Shown: positions 26,720 through 36,002 of the stretch, piece by piece
Position numbering within the stretch: position 1 is the stretch's first letter
Layout of the letters: every line of letters begins with the position of its first letter
Assembly (NCBI GenBank): GCA_021819725.1
Contig: JAKAQR010000003.1
Location: forward strand, 1 to 64,000
DNA: 64,000 nt
Direction of reading: 5' to 3'
DNA from: Actinomycetes bacterium
GTDB taxonomy: Bacteria; Actinomycetota; Acidimicrobiia; Acidimicrobiales; Acidimicrobiaceae
Position numbers and translations under genes: made by a program
Notes under the pieces: model-generated
The model's database searches: none
Seen by the model: only the letters and a program-made list of their open reading frames with translations
Told to the model about the DNA's origin: nothing

Positions 26720-27520
26720 ATGTCAAAAATCCAAGTTGGAGAAATCGAGTTCCACTATGAACTCGAAGGAGAATCAGAGCGGACAATCGTGTTGGTGAAT
26801 GGCCTGGCCGACACGCTCGAGACCTGGGAGCTTCAGGTGCCAGATCTTCTGGCGGCGGGTTACCGGGTCCTGCGTTTTGACAACCGAGGAGTCGGTGCGA
26901 CCTCAAAACCGGCTGGTCCCTACACGACGCAGATGATGGCAAGGGATGCTCACGATCTGGTCACCGCACTGGGAATCGAATCATTTCACCTCATGGGTGT
27001 CTCGATGGGTGGAATGATCGCCCAAGAGTATGCCCTTGCGTTCCAAGAGCAACTCCTCTCCGTAACGTTCGCGTGCACCTATGCGGCCCCTGGTCCCTTC
27101 TGCTCTCGAATGTTTGCAATGTGGGCAGATCTTGCTCCAGTGTTTGGAGTTCCCTTCGTCATGCGAGACGTCACCCTATGGGCCTTTACCAACACCTTCT
27201 TCGAAGAGCGAGAGAATGAACTCCGAGAGTTCGAGGAAGCCATGGTCTTTGGCGACCAACCAACGCATGCCTATCTCGCCCAGCTCAACGCTATTCAAAC
27301 ACACGATACAAGAAATCGACTCCAGGATTTGGGAATTCCAGTAATGGTCTTAGCTGGCGAACAGGACATCCTCATTCCTACCTATCTCTCCAAAGAGTTA
27401 GCCAAGCTAACCCCGGGAAGTATTTACCGCGAAACCAAGGGTGGGCACGGATGTGTGTGGGAGTATCCGGATGAGTTCAATCAATCGTTTTTATCATTCA
27501 TCAACTCAGTAGGGGGATAA
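26720..27520 (+). CDS. Alpha/beta hydrolase
   Basis: A 266-aa hydrolase: oxyanion-region 'LVNGLADTLETW', 'RFDNRGVGATSKP', nucleophile elbow GVSMGG, catalytic Asp in 'VLAGEQDILIP' and His in 'GGHGCVWEYP'. A GGGGGGAAATG context gives the start. Substrate unknown; esterase, lactonase or peptidase activity are all possible. It sits 3 bp before the permease gene. Confidence 0.87.
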   Translation: MSKIQVGEIEFHYELEGESERTIVLVNGLADTLETWELQVPDLLAAGYRVLRFDNRGVGATSKPAGPYTTQMMARDAHDLVTALGIESFHLMGVSMGGMIAQEYALAFQEQLLSVTFACTYAAPGPFCSRMFAMWADLAPVFGVPFVMRDVTLWAFTNTFFEERENELREFEEAMVFGDQPTHAYLAQLNAIQTHDTRNRLQDLGIPVMVLAGEQDILIPTYLSKELAKLTPGSIYRETKGGHGCVWEYPDEFNQSFLSFINSVGG

Positions 27521-27523
27521 CCA

Positions 27524-28960
27524 GTGGAAAATAATCATACAGAAGAGCAACTTGAACGCAACCAGATCGGTTTGATCGGGGTCATCATGCCTGGGCTTGC
27601 CCAGGTCGCTCCGGCATTCAACCTCTTCTTTACGACTGCAGTGATGGCAGGTCTAGCAGGGGCTTCCGTGCCGCTGATCTTTTTGATCTCAATGGTAGGG
27701 GTTGCTGCGACCGCCAACTCCCTTGCACAGTTCGTTGGTCTTTATCCAAGCTCTGGCTCCTTTCTGACCTATATCGCAAAGAGCATTGGTCCAAAGACTT
27801 CGACTGCCGTTGGAATCATCACCATTTTGGGTTATATCATTGCCTTTGGTGGGATCTACATCTACGTGGGAAGCTATATCACCCAGAATCTCTTTGGAGG
27901 CCTTCACTTTTGGGGTGCTACGCCAATCGTGACGATTCTCTACGGAGTCTTGGTCGCGGTGCCGGTGATACTGGGTTTGAAGGTAGGGGTGCGTGTCACC
28001 ATCGTCCTCTACGTGTTTGAAGTCGTGCTCCTCCTGGCTTTGAGCATTGCCTTTCTCATTCACGGAGGACCTCAAGGGTTGAGCGCGACACCTTTTGCCT
28101 GGCCGGGTCACTCAAAGGAAGTACTGCTAGCATTTTCTCTTGCCATTCTCGCCTTTGGCGGCTTTGAGGCGTCTGCCCCCCTCGCCGAAGAGACGAAGAA
28201 CCCTCGCAAAAACGTAGCCATCGCAGTCCTTGGTACCGTCTTGGTCAGTGGGATCATCTATGTATTGGGATCCTATGCCCTGGTCATCGCCTTTGGAACC
28301 AATCACATCGGAGCCCTCGCCGCAAATCCAAATCCCTTCCATGCTGCGGCCGAGCGCTACATAGGCGCATTGGCACCCTTTGTGACCTGGATCTTTCTCA
28401 CATCCGTGACGTCGAGCTATGTGGCAGCGAACACCCAGACCTCCCGGGTGATCTTTGGTGGTGCGCGCAGCGGACTCTGGGCAAAGCAGTTCGGTCTCAT
28501 CTCTAGAAAGTTCAAAACACCGTGGACAGCCGTCATTGTATTCGTCGCCCCCAGTATTGCAATTGGGGTCGTATCCTATGCGTTCACGCAACCCGGGACA
28601 GCCTCTGGATTCTTGGGTACCTACGGGATTCTCGGCGTCATCATCATGTACTTGATGGCGAATGTCGCATTGGTAGTCCACTGGTTCAAGTCACGAACTG
28701 CTGGGGTGCGATCAAAGGTGGTACTGCAGCTCATCGTTCCGATTATCGGCATTCTCATTCTGGCCATCCCCATCTATGGTGATCTCCAGCCTGGGCAGGC
28801 GGCCCCTTATAACTCCTTGCCATACTTAACTGTTGCGTTGATAGCGGTTGGTGTTGCTTACGCCCTCTATCTTGGCAAGCGCAAGCCAGATGTCATGCGC
28901 AAGGCACCGGCTCTGCTCGAAGGTGCTGAGGACGATGAGCAAGCACCGATAGCTGACTAG
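27524..28960 (+). CDS. APC superfamily permease
   Basis: A 478-aa membrane transporter from GTG 27524. 'NQIGLIGVIMPGLAQVAPAF' is the first APC helix, 'FGGFEASAPLAEETKNPRKN' the helix 6 signature. About 12 membrane segments. It is last in the peptidase/regulator/hydrolase operon and probably imports the compound those enzymes use. A strong hairpin follows. Confidence 0.9.
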   Translation: MENNHTEEQLERNQIGLIGVIMPGLAQVAPAFNLFFTTAVMAGLAGASVPLIFLISMVGVAATANSLAQFVGLYPSSGSFLTYIAKSIGPKTSTAVGIITILGYIIAFGGIYIYVGSYITQNLFGGLHFWGATPIVTILYGVLVAVPVILGLKVGVRVTIVLYVFEVVLLLALSIAFLIHGGPQGLSATPFAWPGHSKEVLLAFSLAILAFGGFEASAPLAEETKNPRKNVAIAVLGTVLVSGIIYVLGSYALVIAFGTNHIGALAANPNPFHAAAERYIGALAPFVTWIFLTSVTSSYVAANTQTSRVIFGGARSGLWAKQFGLISRKFKTPWTAVIVFVAPSIAIGVVSYAFTQPGTASGFLGTYGILGVIIMYLMANVALVVHWFKSRTAGVRSKVVLQLIVPIIGILILAIPIYGDLQPGQAAPYNSLPYLTVALIAVGVAYALYLGKRKPDVMRKAPALLEGAEDDEQAPIAD

Positions 28961-28975
28961 GACAGCCCCTCACCC

Positions 28976-29010
28976 GACCCCTGGTGGTAGTTGCTACGTT
29001 CCCAGGGGTC
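28976..29010 (+). terminator. Hairpin after the APC permease operon
   Basis: GACCCCTGG (28976-28984) pairs with CCAGGGGTC (29002-29010); an inner GTAG/CTAC stem extends it. No T-run follows, as is common in actinobacteria. Confidence 0.7.
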
Positions 29011-29037
29011 GAGGAGTGTTGGGCTAGCTATTCTCGT

Positions 29038-29091
29038 ACCCTGGACCACGATTTCGCGCAACCTTGGACCACTCGTTACTCACCTTAGACC
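29038..29091. repeat. Three short direct repeats
   Basis: ACCCTGGACCAC (29038), ACCTTGGACCAC (29061) and ACCTTAGACC (29082) follow each other at 23 and 21 bp. Repeats like this occur at the ends of IS21-type elements; no istA or istB is present, so this is a guess. Confidence 0.45.
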
Positions 29092-30344
29092 GAGATCCAT
29101 GGGTCGGCTTTCCTTCTCTTTCCGACTCCTCTGGTCACACGTGCATTTTCCTTTGAGCTCGACGCCTATCGCGTTGTGGACGAGCGATCCGTGTTGGCAT
29201 GCGCCACAGTTCGGTCACCAAGGTTCTCGTACCGGGCCAAGAGGGTAAACCCGCAGGGATGTTGAGCATGCTGTTCCGGTGTAAGGTTTGAGTTTGGAGG
29301 CGAAGAAGAATAGTAGATCTCGCTAATGTGTATGAGCAGTTCGAGCAGTAATCGCATCTGCGGGTGCCAGTGTCGCATCTTCGGGATTCGCGCCACCACA
29401 GTGCCGGTCCGGTAGTGGGACGCCTTCTAGGCTTGAGAGCGAAGGTGTGCTACAAAAGTTGAATCCGTGTCGCATTGTGTGTCACGAAGTTCTGCCTGAC
29501 CCTGCTCATCCATGACAACGTATGATGAAGACACCCCCCTTGAACTGCACTGATGCTAATCAATGACTAGGTGTGAGGTGTTGCGATTCGAACTTCGGAC
29601 CGGGAGCCGCGATCTCCTGGTAGCCGCATGGATGGCCCAAAGGGTGCTCTACTCGCGGTGGCCCCCGGTAGACCCGATACTACGTCGCTGGCGCTTCACC
29701 TAGCTGCCCATCGCACCGGCTGAGTGCTCGGAAAGTGATGGGTGGCGCATTTGCGTGGTCGCGATCAAAGCCGAAAATGATTCGTACGGCTTTTTGGGGC
29801 GATTTCAGGCAGCAGCCTGGGCGATAAGCAGTGATCAACCTGACAATAGCGTAGCACAAGCGATGGTTGGTCTCTTGATTGTGGAGAAACGTACCACTAG
29901 CAAAATTCAAGTGGAGACCGTCGACATACTGGAGTGAAATCGAAGCTTTTCCCTGGCGAGGGACCTCATAGAACCTCTAATTACTGGCGGTGGCGACCTA
30001 TCGGTAGAACAACCTGGCCATCTCTGCGAAGCGGAGGCAACCAATCGTTAGGTGGGCCGTGCGTGCGGTGCCGCACGTGACGAATTGGAAGAGAGGGCCA
30101 GCTTTCAGGCTAACCAGCTCGTGGACCCTTTGATAAGTTGCGAAAAGACCTATTGTAATTAGCAGTCGGAACAGCTACTTCCGATTTGCTGGCCTACGTG
30201 ACGAAGTACTGCCGGTGAAGTGACAGATATTCTATTGAGGCAAACCTGGGCACGAGGAAGAATTTGGTTATGCAGTCGTCGAGGTCAAGTAGTACCCGCC
30301 AAAGGTCACGATGGAAGTGTCACTCGCGGCAGGTCCTCTTGCCT

Positions 30345-31466
30345 TCAGTGTCGCCGCTTCAACTCTTCGCTCGCGCGCTCTTTTGGAAAAGCTGGACTCC
30401 TGTGCCCGAGATAACCTACCATGTCTTGGTTGACCACCAAGCAATTGGCAACCGCCTCTTCGACTGCTTGCACAACTGCCTCATAGAAAGGGTCGAGATT
30501 GCCCCAGGGAATGAACGACATCGTATCAAGCACCCCGGATGCTCCATTGGCAAAGGTAACCTGAGCAGGGGTGAATGCGTGAGCATTCCCGGTTGAACAG
30601 GCGAGAAACAAATCGCCAGAGAAGTGTGAGCCAGTCGTGCCAGTTCTTGCCAATCCGAGCGTGACGCGCCGAGCAAGCGCCTGACACTGCCCGGGCAAGA
30701 GTGGTGCATCAGTGATGACAATCGCGATGCACGATCCAGCCCCCGGTGGAGCTGGGGCACTATCGCGCATCGGATTGTCGTCTGCAAACAATTTTCCAAA
30801 GTGAACTCCTCGAAGCGTCAATTCTTCGCGACTTCCAAAGTTCGCCTGCAACAGCACCCCGACCGTATATGTCGTGTCACCGTAAGCGACAATTCGGCTT
30901 GCAGACCCATTGCCACCCTTGAACTCATAGCAGTTCATTCCTGTCCCACCGCCTACCGAGCCTTCTGCAACAGGGCCAGATATAGCGCTTTCAAGTGCCT
31001 CAATCACATCCTCCTCGGTCACAGGATGCGAATTGATGTCATTGAGATATCCATCCCAGGTCTCGCCGACGACCGGAAGCAACCAAACTTCTGCGGCATC
31101 ACGGTGGTGCTTTACGGTCCAAGCGACCACTCCGGCATGGCCAACGCCAACTGCATGGGTATTGGTGATGACAACTGGACCAGCAAAGGTGCCGGATTCC
31201 GATATCCATGACACGCCAGTCATTTCACCATTCCCGTTCTGGGAGTGGAATCCCGCTGCTATCGGATCAGTCACCTGTCCTTTGCCCCGTGGGTGGATTG
31301 CTGTTACACCAGTACGCACTGAGTCTCCGGTGATGATGGTCTTCACGCCGACTTCTACTCCGGGTACATCGGTCAGACTATTGGTTGCTCCAGGAACTCC
31401 ATCGAATTCGAAACCAAGCGCCCGAGCCCTCGGACGTCCATCCGCCGTACGTTCAAGATTGGCCAT
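30345..31466 (-). CDS. P1 family peptidase (DmpA / beta-peptidyl aminopeptidase type)
   Basis: A 373-aa protein of the DmpA family. 'LTDVPGVEVGVKTI' at 31-44, 'GGTGMNCYEFKGGNGSASR' at 173-191 and the self-cleavage site Gly244-Ser245 in 'PPGAGSCIAIVITDAPL' are all visible. Ser245 becomes the N-terminal nucleophile after autocleavage. Family enzymes release N-terminal residues from peptides, D-peptides or beta-peptides. Its ATG shares a base with the TAA of the upstream permease (TAATG), so the two are coupled and the permease probably supplies the substrate. Confidence 0.92.
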   Translation of the reverse strand: MANLERTADGRPRARALGFEFDGVPGATNSLTDVPGVEVGVKTIITGDSVRTGVTAIHPRGKGQVTDPIAAGFHSQNGNGEMTGVSWISESGTFAGPVVITNTHAVGVGHAGVVAWTVKHHRDAAEVWLLPVVGETWDGYLNDINSHPVTEEDVIEALESAISGPVAEGSVGGGTGMNCYEFKGGNGSASRIVAYGDTTYTVGVLLQANFGSREELTLRGVHFGKLFADDNPMRDSAPAPPGAGSCIAIVITDAPLLPGQCQALARRVTLGLARTGTTGSHFSGDLFLACSTGNAHAFTPAQVTFANGASGVLDTMSFIPWGNLDPFYEAVVQAVEEAVANCLVVNQDMVGYLGHRSPAFPKERASEELKRRH

Positions 31467-32908
31467 TATTGAGAATCTCCTTCCTGAGCAATTTCACGAA
31501 GGTCCCAGGCTTTTCCTTTTTGAGGAAGAATCACAATGAGCCAGTAGAGAAGACCGATTGCTATGGTGATCAGCGTGACCTCTAACAGGTAGCCGGTCTG
31601 CTGAGTAAAGACATAGACAAGACCAGCGATGGCAAGGATCGGGGGTAGGGGCCAGAGCGGCATGCGGTAGTGAGAGTGTCGCGTGGCGCCGGTGGTCCTA
31701 GCGACAATCGCAGCGATGGCGATGATCGCATAGTCTGCTACGAGACTCGCACCAGTCAGGTTCGCGAGCGTGCCGAGCGAAACTGTCAGGCAAAGAATTG
31801 CACCTGCGACGCCAACTATTGCGGTTGGAAGCCATGGCGACTGTGTCTTAGGATGCACCCAAGCCATCCAATCGCTCAACTTCCCAGGCCACGCCTTGTC
31901 ACGTGATGCACTGAACAAAATGCGCGCATAACTCAAAATGATGGCAAGTGTCGCGTTGAAGACAGCAAGAGCAATGCCAATCGCGACTATGTCATACACG
32001 GTGTTTGAGGATGTCGCCTTGATAAAGTACTCGAGAGGGATCGCCGACGTAGTCAGCTTGCTCAACGAAGGTGCACCTACGATGACCGCCGTGATAGGCA
32101 AGAGCTCTGCGACAACGGTGATCAACAGCGAAATGAGGATTGCCTTCGCAATCGTTCGATGTGAACCCTTGGTCTCTTCGGCGAAGTTGACAGCATTTGC
32201 GTAGCCATTGTAAGAAAATATGGCGACCGCGGTTAATGCGAGCACTCCTGAGAATGCGACCGGCACGAGAACACTGTGGCTGTTGCCGAGTTGGGGATGT
32301 ATGAGTGCACCAAAGTGGTGAGCATGGATGATCCCTAGAACTGTGAGGGTCAGTAGAGCAAGCATTTCGATTCCGAGGAAGATCCCCGTGAGAATAGCAT
32401 TGAAACGAATCTTTAGCATCGCCACCAGTGCTGCGAGGATCATGATCGCGGCCCCGAGAATTTTGGCATCAACGCTGAAGACGACACCCAAGTACTCACC
32501 AGCACCGAGTGCGATAGTGGCAGGGATGAACGCGATGAAGTCAACATACAGGGCAAAGGTGATAAAACTCATGGGACCAGCCAGTGGCTTGGCTCGCCCT
32601 TTGAAAGAGTGCCAGACCAAAGCGTAGTCACCGCCCGAAATCGGATAGCTCGAAGACAACTCCGCCCAACAAAGTGCCATCACCACACCAAGGATTGCCG
32701 CAAAAATAAACGATAGAAACGTACCGCTACCGGCCTCGACGAGCGCAACAGGAGCGATCGCGAAAACTGACACCGCTGGTGTTACTCCCGACAAAGTAAT
32801 CATGATGTTTCCCCAAGTGGAGAGCGAGCGCGAAAGTTTCTGTTCGTAGTGCCCAGTGGTAGCACCCGCTTTATCGCCTAGCCCCCCAGGATCAGCATTC
32901 TGTACCAT
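31466..32908 (-). CDS. APC superfamily permease
   Basis: A 480-aa transporter with about 12 membrane segments: 'STWGNIMITLSGVTPAVSVF' (helix 1), 'SSSYPISGGDYALVWH' (helix 2-3), 'SYNGYANAVNFAEETKGSHR' (helix 6 region). AAAAAGGGGGG precedes ATG 32908; the frame is open farther, but this is the best start. It is first of a two-gene unit with the P1 peptidase. Confidence 0.88.
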   Translation of the reverse strand: MVQNADPGGLGDKAGATTGHYEQKLSRSLSTWGNIMITLSGVTPAVSVFAIAPVALVEAGSGTFLSFIFAAILGVVMALCWAELSSSYPISGGDYALVWHSFKGRAKPLAGPMSFITFALYVDFIAFIPATIALGAGEYLGVVFSVDAKILGAAIMILAALVAMLKIRFNAILTGIFLGIEMLALLTLTVLGIIHAHHFGALIHPQLGNSHSVLVPVAFSGVLALTAVAIFSYNGYANAVNFAEETKGSHRTIAKAILISLLITVVAELLPITAVIVGAPSLSKLTTSAIPLEYFIKATSSNTVYDIVAIGIALAVFNATLAIILSYARILFSASRDKAWPGKLSDWMAWVHPKTQSPWLPTAIVGVAGAILCLTVSLGTLANLTGASLVADYAIIAIAAIVARTTGATRHSHYRMPLWPLPPILAIAGLVYVFTQQTGYLLEVTLITIAIGLLYWLIVILPQKGKAWDLREIAQEGDSQ

Positions 32909-33584
32909 ACAATCCCCCCTTTTTGGATGTAGTAAGACAGCTATCCGAATGTTACAATCAGCCCACAAGTCTGTCAAGCGAAACGCAAAAAGTTTTCTTT
33001 CCGTGGAACGATTTCCCAACCAACTCAGTCGGCCGTGACGCTGACACTCGAGCGCATCCAACCGTTGAACGAGGTTCGGTTCTACCTTGTTCAGGGCTGA
33101 AAGGTTTCGGCCTTACCTCTCGGGTATGCAATCTATTACCATCTTGGGTTCTGAAGCGCGTTTCCGGTGGGACACAGAGGCGTACTGCTCAGCTGTTACA
33201 TAATGTGATACTATAAGCTTCTCGGAGCTTCCGTGAACAGGTCATCTCGATCTCCTTATCGTCGATTGACTGCATAGTGGGGCAACAAGTAGCCGATATT
33301 ACGCCCAGCCGTCGATTCAGATGTATATCACGAGTCTCATGAGCCGTCCGCCCCATCTCCGAATACCATGAGCTCTCCGTCAATAATCGTCGTGCTGTCA
33401 TGTGCTTGGGTCCTACGATGTGACACACCTCTGTGGCGGTCCCCTCAGGTTGATGGAGAAGTGTCCGTAATGGTGGCGTCACCCTTTTTCCATGGGTAGC
33501 GATTCCATACAGTCCATCCGTGTTGTGTCAGGGAGTTTTGACTAACCCGTCGAGCGGTCCCCACCACAAGTATCTGCAATGCTG
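32909..33584. other. Intergenic, promoter of the permease/P1 peptidase unit; no gene seen
   Basis: The first 100 bp should hold the leftward promoter; a T-rich stretch and the ribosome site are next to the permease. The remaining part has only weak frames (such as 33189-33482 on -). Confidence 0.45.
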
Positions 33585-34259
33585 CTAAATCCCTAAAACC
33601 TGCTACTTCATGCCAGCGAACTCCTCGTCTGTTAGAACTCCCTGCTAGTGAAGGGACGCGAACTTAGCCAGTTCTTCAGCCCTAGAGGTGGCCGACTCAA
33701 TCGAAGCCTCAGCCGAGAGGGAGGACTTCATGTTTGTCCTCACCTTTCTAAACCCCCGAGCAATTGCATCTCCCTGTCCGTGCATCATTCGGCTGATGGA
33801 TGTTGTGCTACCAGCCACGGTCACAATGAGTTCCTCACCGATGGGCCTCCGCTTCGCAACGACCGAGTTGATCGCGGTGAGGGAGAACTCTTCACTGGTA
33901 GCACCGACGAAGCCTTTTGTCAAGAAGAACAAGCGCTCATCACTGAGCACTACCATCGACTGATTCCCCTGCCATGGGCCTTGGCCGATTGCCCGAAGTG
34001 TCTCTGTGGAGGAAAGATAGTGATCGACGGAGCGAAACTCACGCCAACCAGCGAGTTTGCTTACCTTGCTGAGCCACTCAACTGCATTCTTCAGCCCGCA
34101 ACCGTCAAACACTTCCTCCGGCAAGTAGCGTGCGATCTCGTCGGCGACGGCAAAGTGCTTCGTGCCCGCCGGCATCTCGATTCGAAGCTCAGTCAAGGAT
34201 CCATTGGGATGCGGTCTCTCTATAGCAGTATCGTCCACAGCCCAACGGTTCCTTGTCAA
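33585..34259 (-). pseudogene. PH-domain protein with a SHOCT tail interrupted by two TAG codons
   Basis: From TTG 34259 (ATG 34175 possible) the frame encodes a bacterial PH-like domain ('SMVVLSDERLFFLTKGFVGA', 'EEFSLTAINSVVAKRRP') and then 'RAEELAKFASLH'. A TAG stops it at 33645-33647. The frame goes on: QGVLTDEEFAGMK, TAG (33603-33605), QVLGI, TAG (33585-33587). Joined, the last part is a normal SHOCT domain (LAxLHxxGVLTxEEFxxxK). Upstream of the TTG the frame stays open to 34373 and also looks coding ('EEAKELLFSAFKIADLSPEV'), but has no usual start. The gene is probably decaying at both ends; the product to 33645 (up to 204 aa) may still be made. Confidence 0.72.
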
Positions 34260-34373
34260 CTTCGCCTTCGCATGGCCAATGACTGCCCCAGAAGCTACTT
34301 CAGGACTGAGATCAGCGATCTTGAAAGCGCTAAACAGGAGTTCCTTCGCTTCCTCGGGGCCAACGATTAGGCG

Positions 34374-34660
34374 TTAATCAACTGTACGAATAATCGACAT
34401 GCCTTGCCCCGCCCCTATCATACGCCACCAACATCGGTGCACGACTTGGATCATGGGTAGCACGGATCCGATGCCGGTTTCGGTGCTGTGCAATTGACCA
34501 GTGGTGTTGAGGGTGAGACAAGTTCAGTCAATCGCACTGGGGCTAGTTCAGTCAAGTGCTGCAAATACGCGATAACCAGTTGATCTCGCACCCTCCGTGT
34601 GGTGGCAACTTTCAGCAAGAATGGGTTTCATACTGAGCGAGAGTACCCACAGAACCCTGC
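34374..34660. other. Short intergenic region, nothing recognised
   Basis: No gene or clear hairpin. GTTCAGTCAA-like words recur at 34520-34530 and 34546-34556, perhaps by chance. Confidence 0.4.
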
Positions 34661-35653
34661 CTATTTGGCGTCTTTGGCACTCGGGTCCGAAGGGGTGCCA
34701 AAGGCGACCGTGATCTCCTGTTCTTGGCGGTAACGTTGCTGCTCTACGAGCGCGGTGAGTGCTGCCTTGTCTGCTGCAGTGAGTGGCGGTTGAACGAGGC
34801 TGCGGGGCCAGAGTTTTCTGACGTGAACGACATTCACCTCGGCTGCGTAGAGTGTGAGAGTGGCGGTGAGGCCAAGCCATGTGATGAGGCCAAGGACGAG
34901 CCCAAAGACACCATACGTTGCCGAAGCGTGTGCGAGTTCATGTCCGACGAGGAAGCCACCGAGTTGTTGGAGGGCACTCCAGGCGACGCCTGCGATCAAC
35001 GCCCCGGGCAAGAGGTCCTTCGTGGGGATCATCTTGGGTGCCAAGAGGCGAAAGCCAACGACATAGAGTCCGAGGTTGATCGCGACAGTTCCGATGATCA
35101 ACAGTACTTTACCGATCTCATGTCCTGCGAGCGTGGCAGTAAAGGTGGCGATCGAGGAGGTGACCAGGACGTTGACGCCCAAGATGGCGAGGATGCCAAA
35201 GTTCCGCCCTGTGCGTGGGAGAAATCCAGGCCGATCGGTCATGGGAACGTTCCAGACGGTTGCCATCGCTTCCTGTGCCGAGGACGCGATGCCTTGGGAA
35301 CCCCAAAGGGTTCCGACGACTCCGACGACAAGCGCGATCGGACTGTGGGCATCGAGTGCGTGGACGCCTGCCTTGGAGCGTAGTTCGGGTCCGATGACGG
35401 GTATCTGCGCAAAGACGGTGTTCGAGATCCGGTGCGAGAGCGCAGGATCGTGGGCGAAGATGATCCCAGTCAAAGTAACAGCAACCAGCAGGAGTGGGAA
35501 AAGGGAGGCAAATCCGTAGTATGCGATGAGAAGTGCCCAGTTGGAGGCGGAGTCCTGCCCGTATTTGCGAAGAACGGCAAAGGCGAAGGCAAGTGGTCGC
35601 GTCCGTTGTTGGAGGCCATCGATTTTGCGCATGAGCTGGGCGATGTCGGGCAT
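34661..35653 (-). CDS. YihY/virulence factor BrkB family membrane protein
   Basis: A 330-aa protein with six hydrophobic segments. 'SNWALLIAYYGFASLFPLLL' is the family's first membrane segment; 'GSQGIASSAQEAMATVWNVP' and 'GVFGLVLGLITWLGLTATLT' are further conserved parts. The C-terminal 60 residues are polar. The role of the family is not settled (once thought to be RNase BN; transport is likely). The ATG at 35653 has TAGGATG upstream. Confidence 0.88.
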   Translation of the reverse strand: MPDIAQLMRKIDGLQQRTRPLAFAFAVLRKYGQDSASNWALLIAYYGFASLFPLLLVAVTLTGIIFAHDPALSHRISNTVFAQIPVIGPELRSKAGVHALDAHSPIALVVGVVGTLWGSQGIASSAQEAMATVWNVPMTDRPGFLPRTGRNFGILAILGVNVLVTSSIATFTATLAGHEIGKVLLIIGTVAINLGLYVVGFRLLAPKMIPTKDLLPGALIAGVAWSALQQLGGFLVGHELAHASATYGVFGLVLGLITWLGLTATLTLYAAEVNVVHVRKLWPRSLVQPPLTAADKAALTALVEQQRYRQEQEITVAFGTPSDPSAKDAK

Positions 35654-36002
35654 GTCGTTACATCCTAAAGGCCAACATGGCCATTGCCCTGCTCCCGATC
35701 AAGCGACTGGCATGGCAACCCTTGTGCATCTCGCATGCGTCGTCCGGATGTTTGGCATGCAGGGGGCCTGCGATCGCAGTGCCGTTGCCTCGCAGGAGTC
35801 CGGGCGTGTCTGCGGATATCATGACTATGCCTTTCGGCCCAGGAGCGATTGGCGACGATCGCTCATCGCAGGCACTATGTCGCCATCAGTAGGGGTTTCA
35901 CGCCTCGCACGTGCGTGATTGGGCCCAGACACTAGGGGATCCCACGTTTGGGACCCAGATTGCGCCAGGACGCAGATCTCCCAACAGGGATAGCATGAAG
36001 GT
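35654..36002. other. Divergent intergenic region
   Basis: No gene seen. It carries the promoters of the YihY gene (left) and of the aldo/keto reductase; TAGCAT at 35991-35996 is 6 nt before the ATG at 36003. Confidence 0.4.

Larger units (their letters stand above)
28961..30344. other. 1.4-kb region without a supported gene
   Basis: Only short frames without ribosome sites or domains are present on both strands (such as 28991-29248 and 29755-29937 on +, 29166-29399 and 29680-29910 on -). Three ACCxTxGACC repeats lie at 29038-29091. It looks like decayed or spacer DNA between two peptidase/permease units. Confidence 0.5.

Noticed and set aside
29581..29640. tRNA-like T-loop (GTTCGAATC on the minus strand)
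   Set aside because: The flanking bases do not form a T-stem and no acceptor or anticodon arm can be drawn.
33585..33647. Genome-wide recoding of TAG as an amino acid
   Set aside because: Other genes in the window, such as the SDR and cydA genes, end cleanly with TAG, so TAG works as a stop; only local readthrough or decay remains.
33648..34370. 240-aa open frame on the plus strand
   Set aside because: It is the antisense shadow of the PH/SHOCT gene, which has recognisable domains; the plus frame has none.
34724..35383. 219-aa acidic open frame on the plus strand
   Set aside because: Opposite to the YihY gene; the Asp/Glu/Gly-rich composition is what the complement of hydrophobic codons gives.
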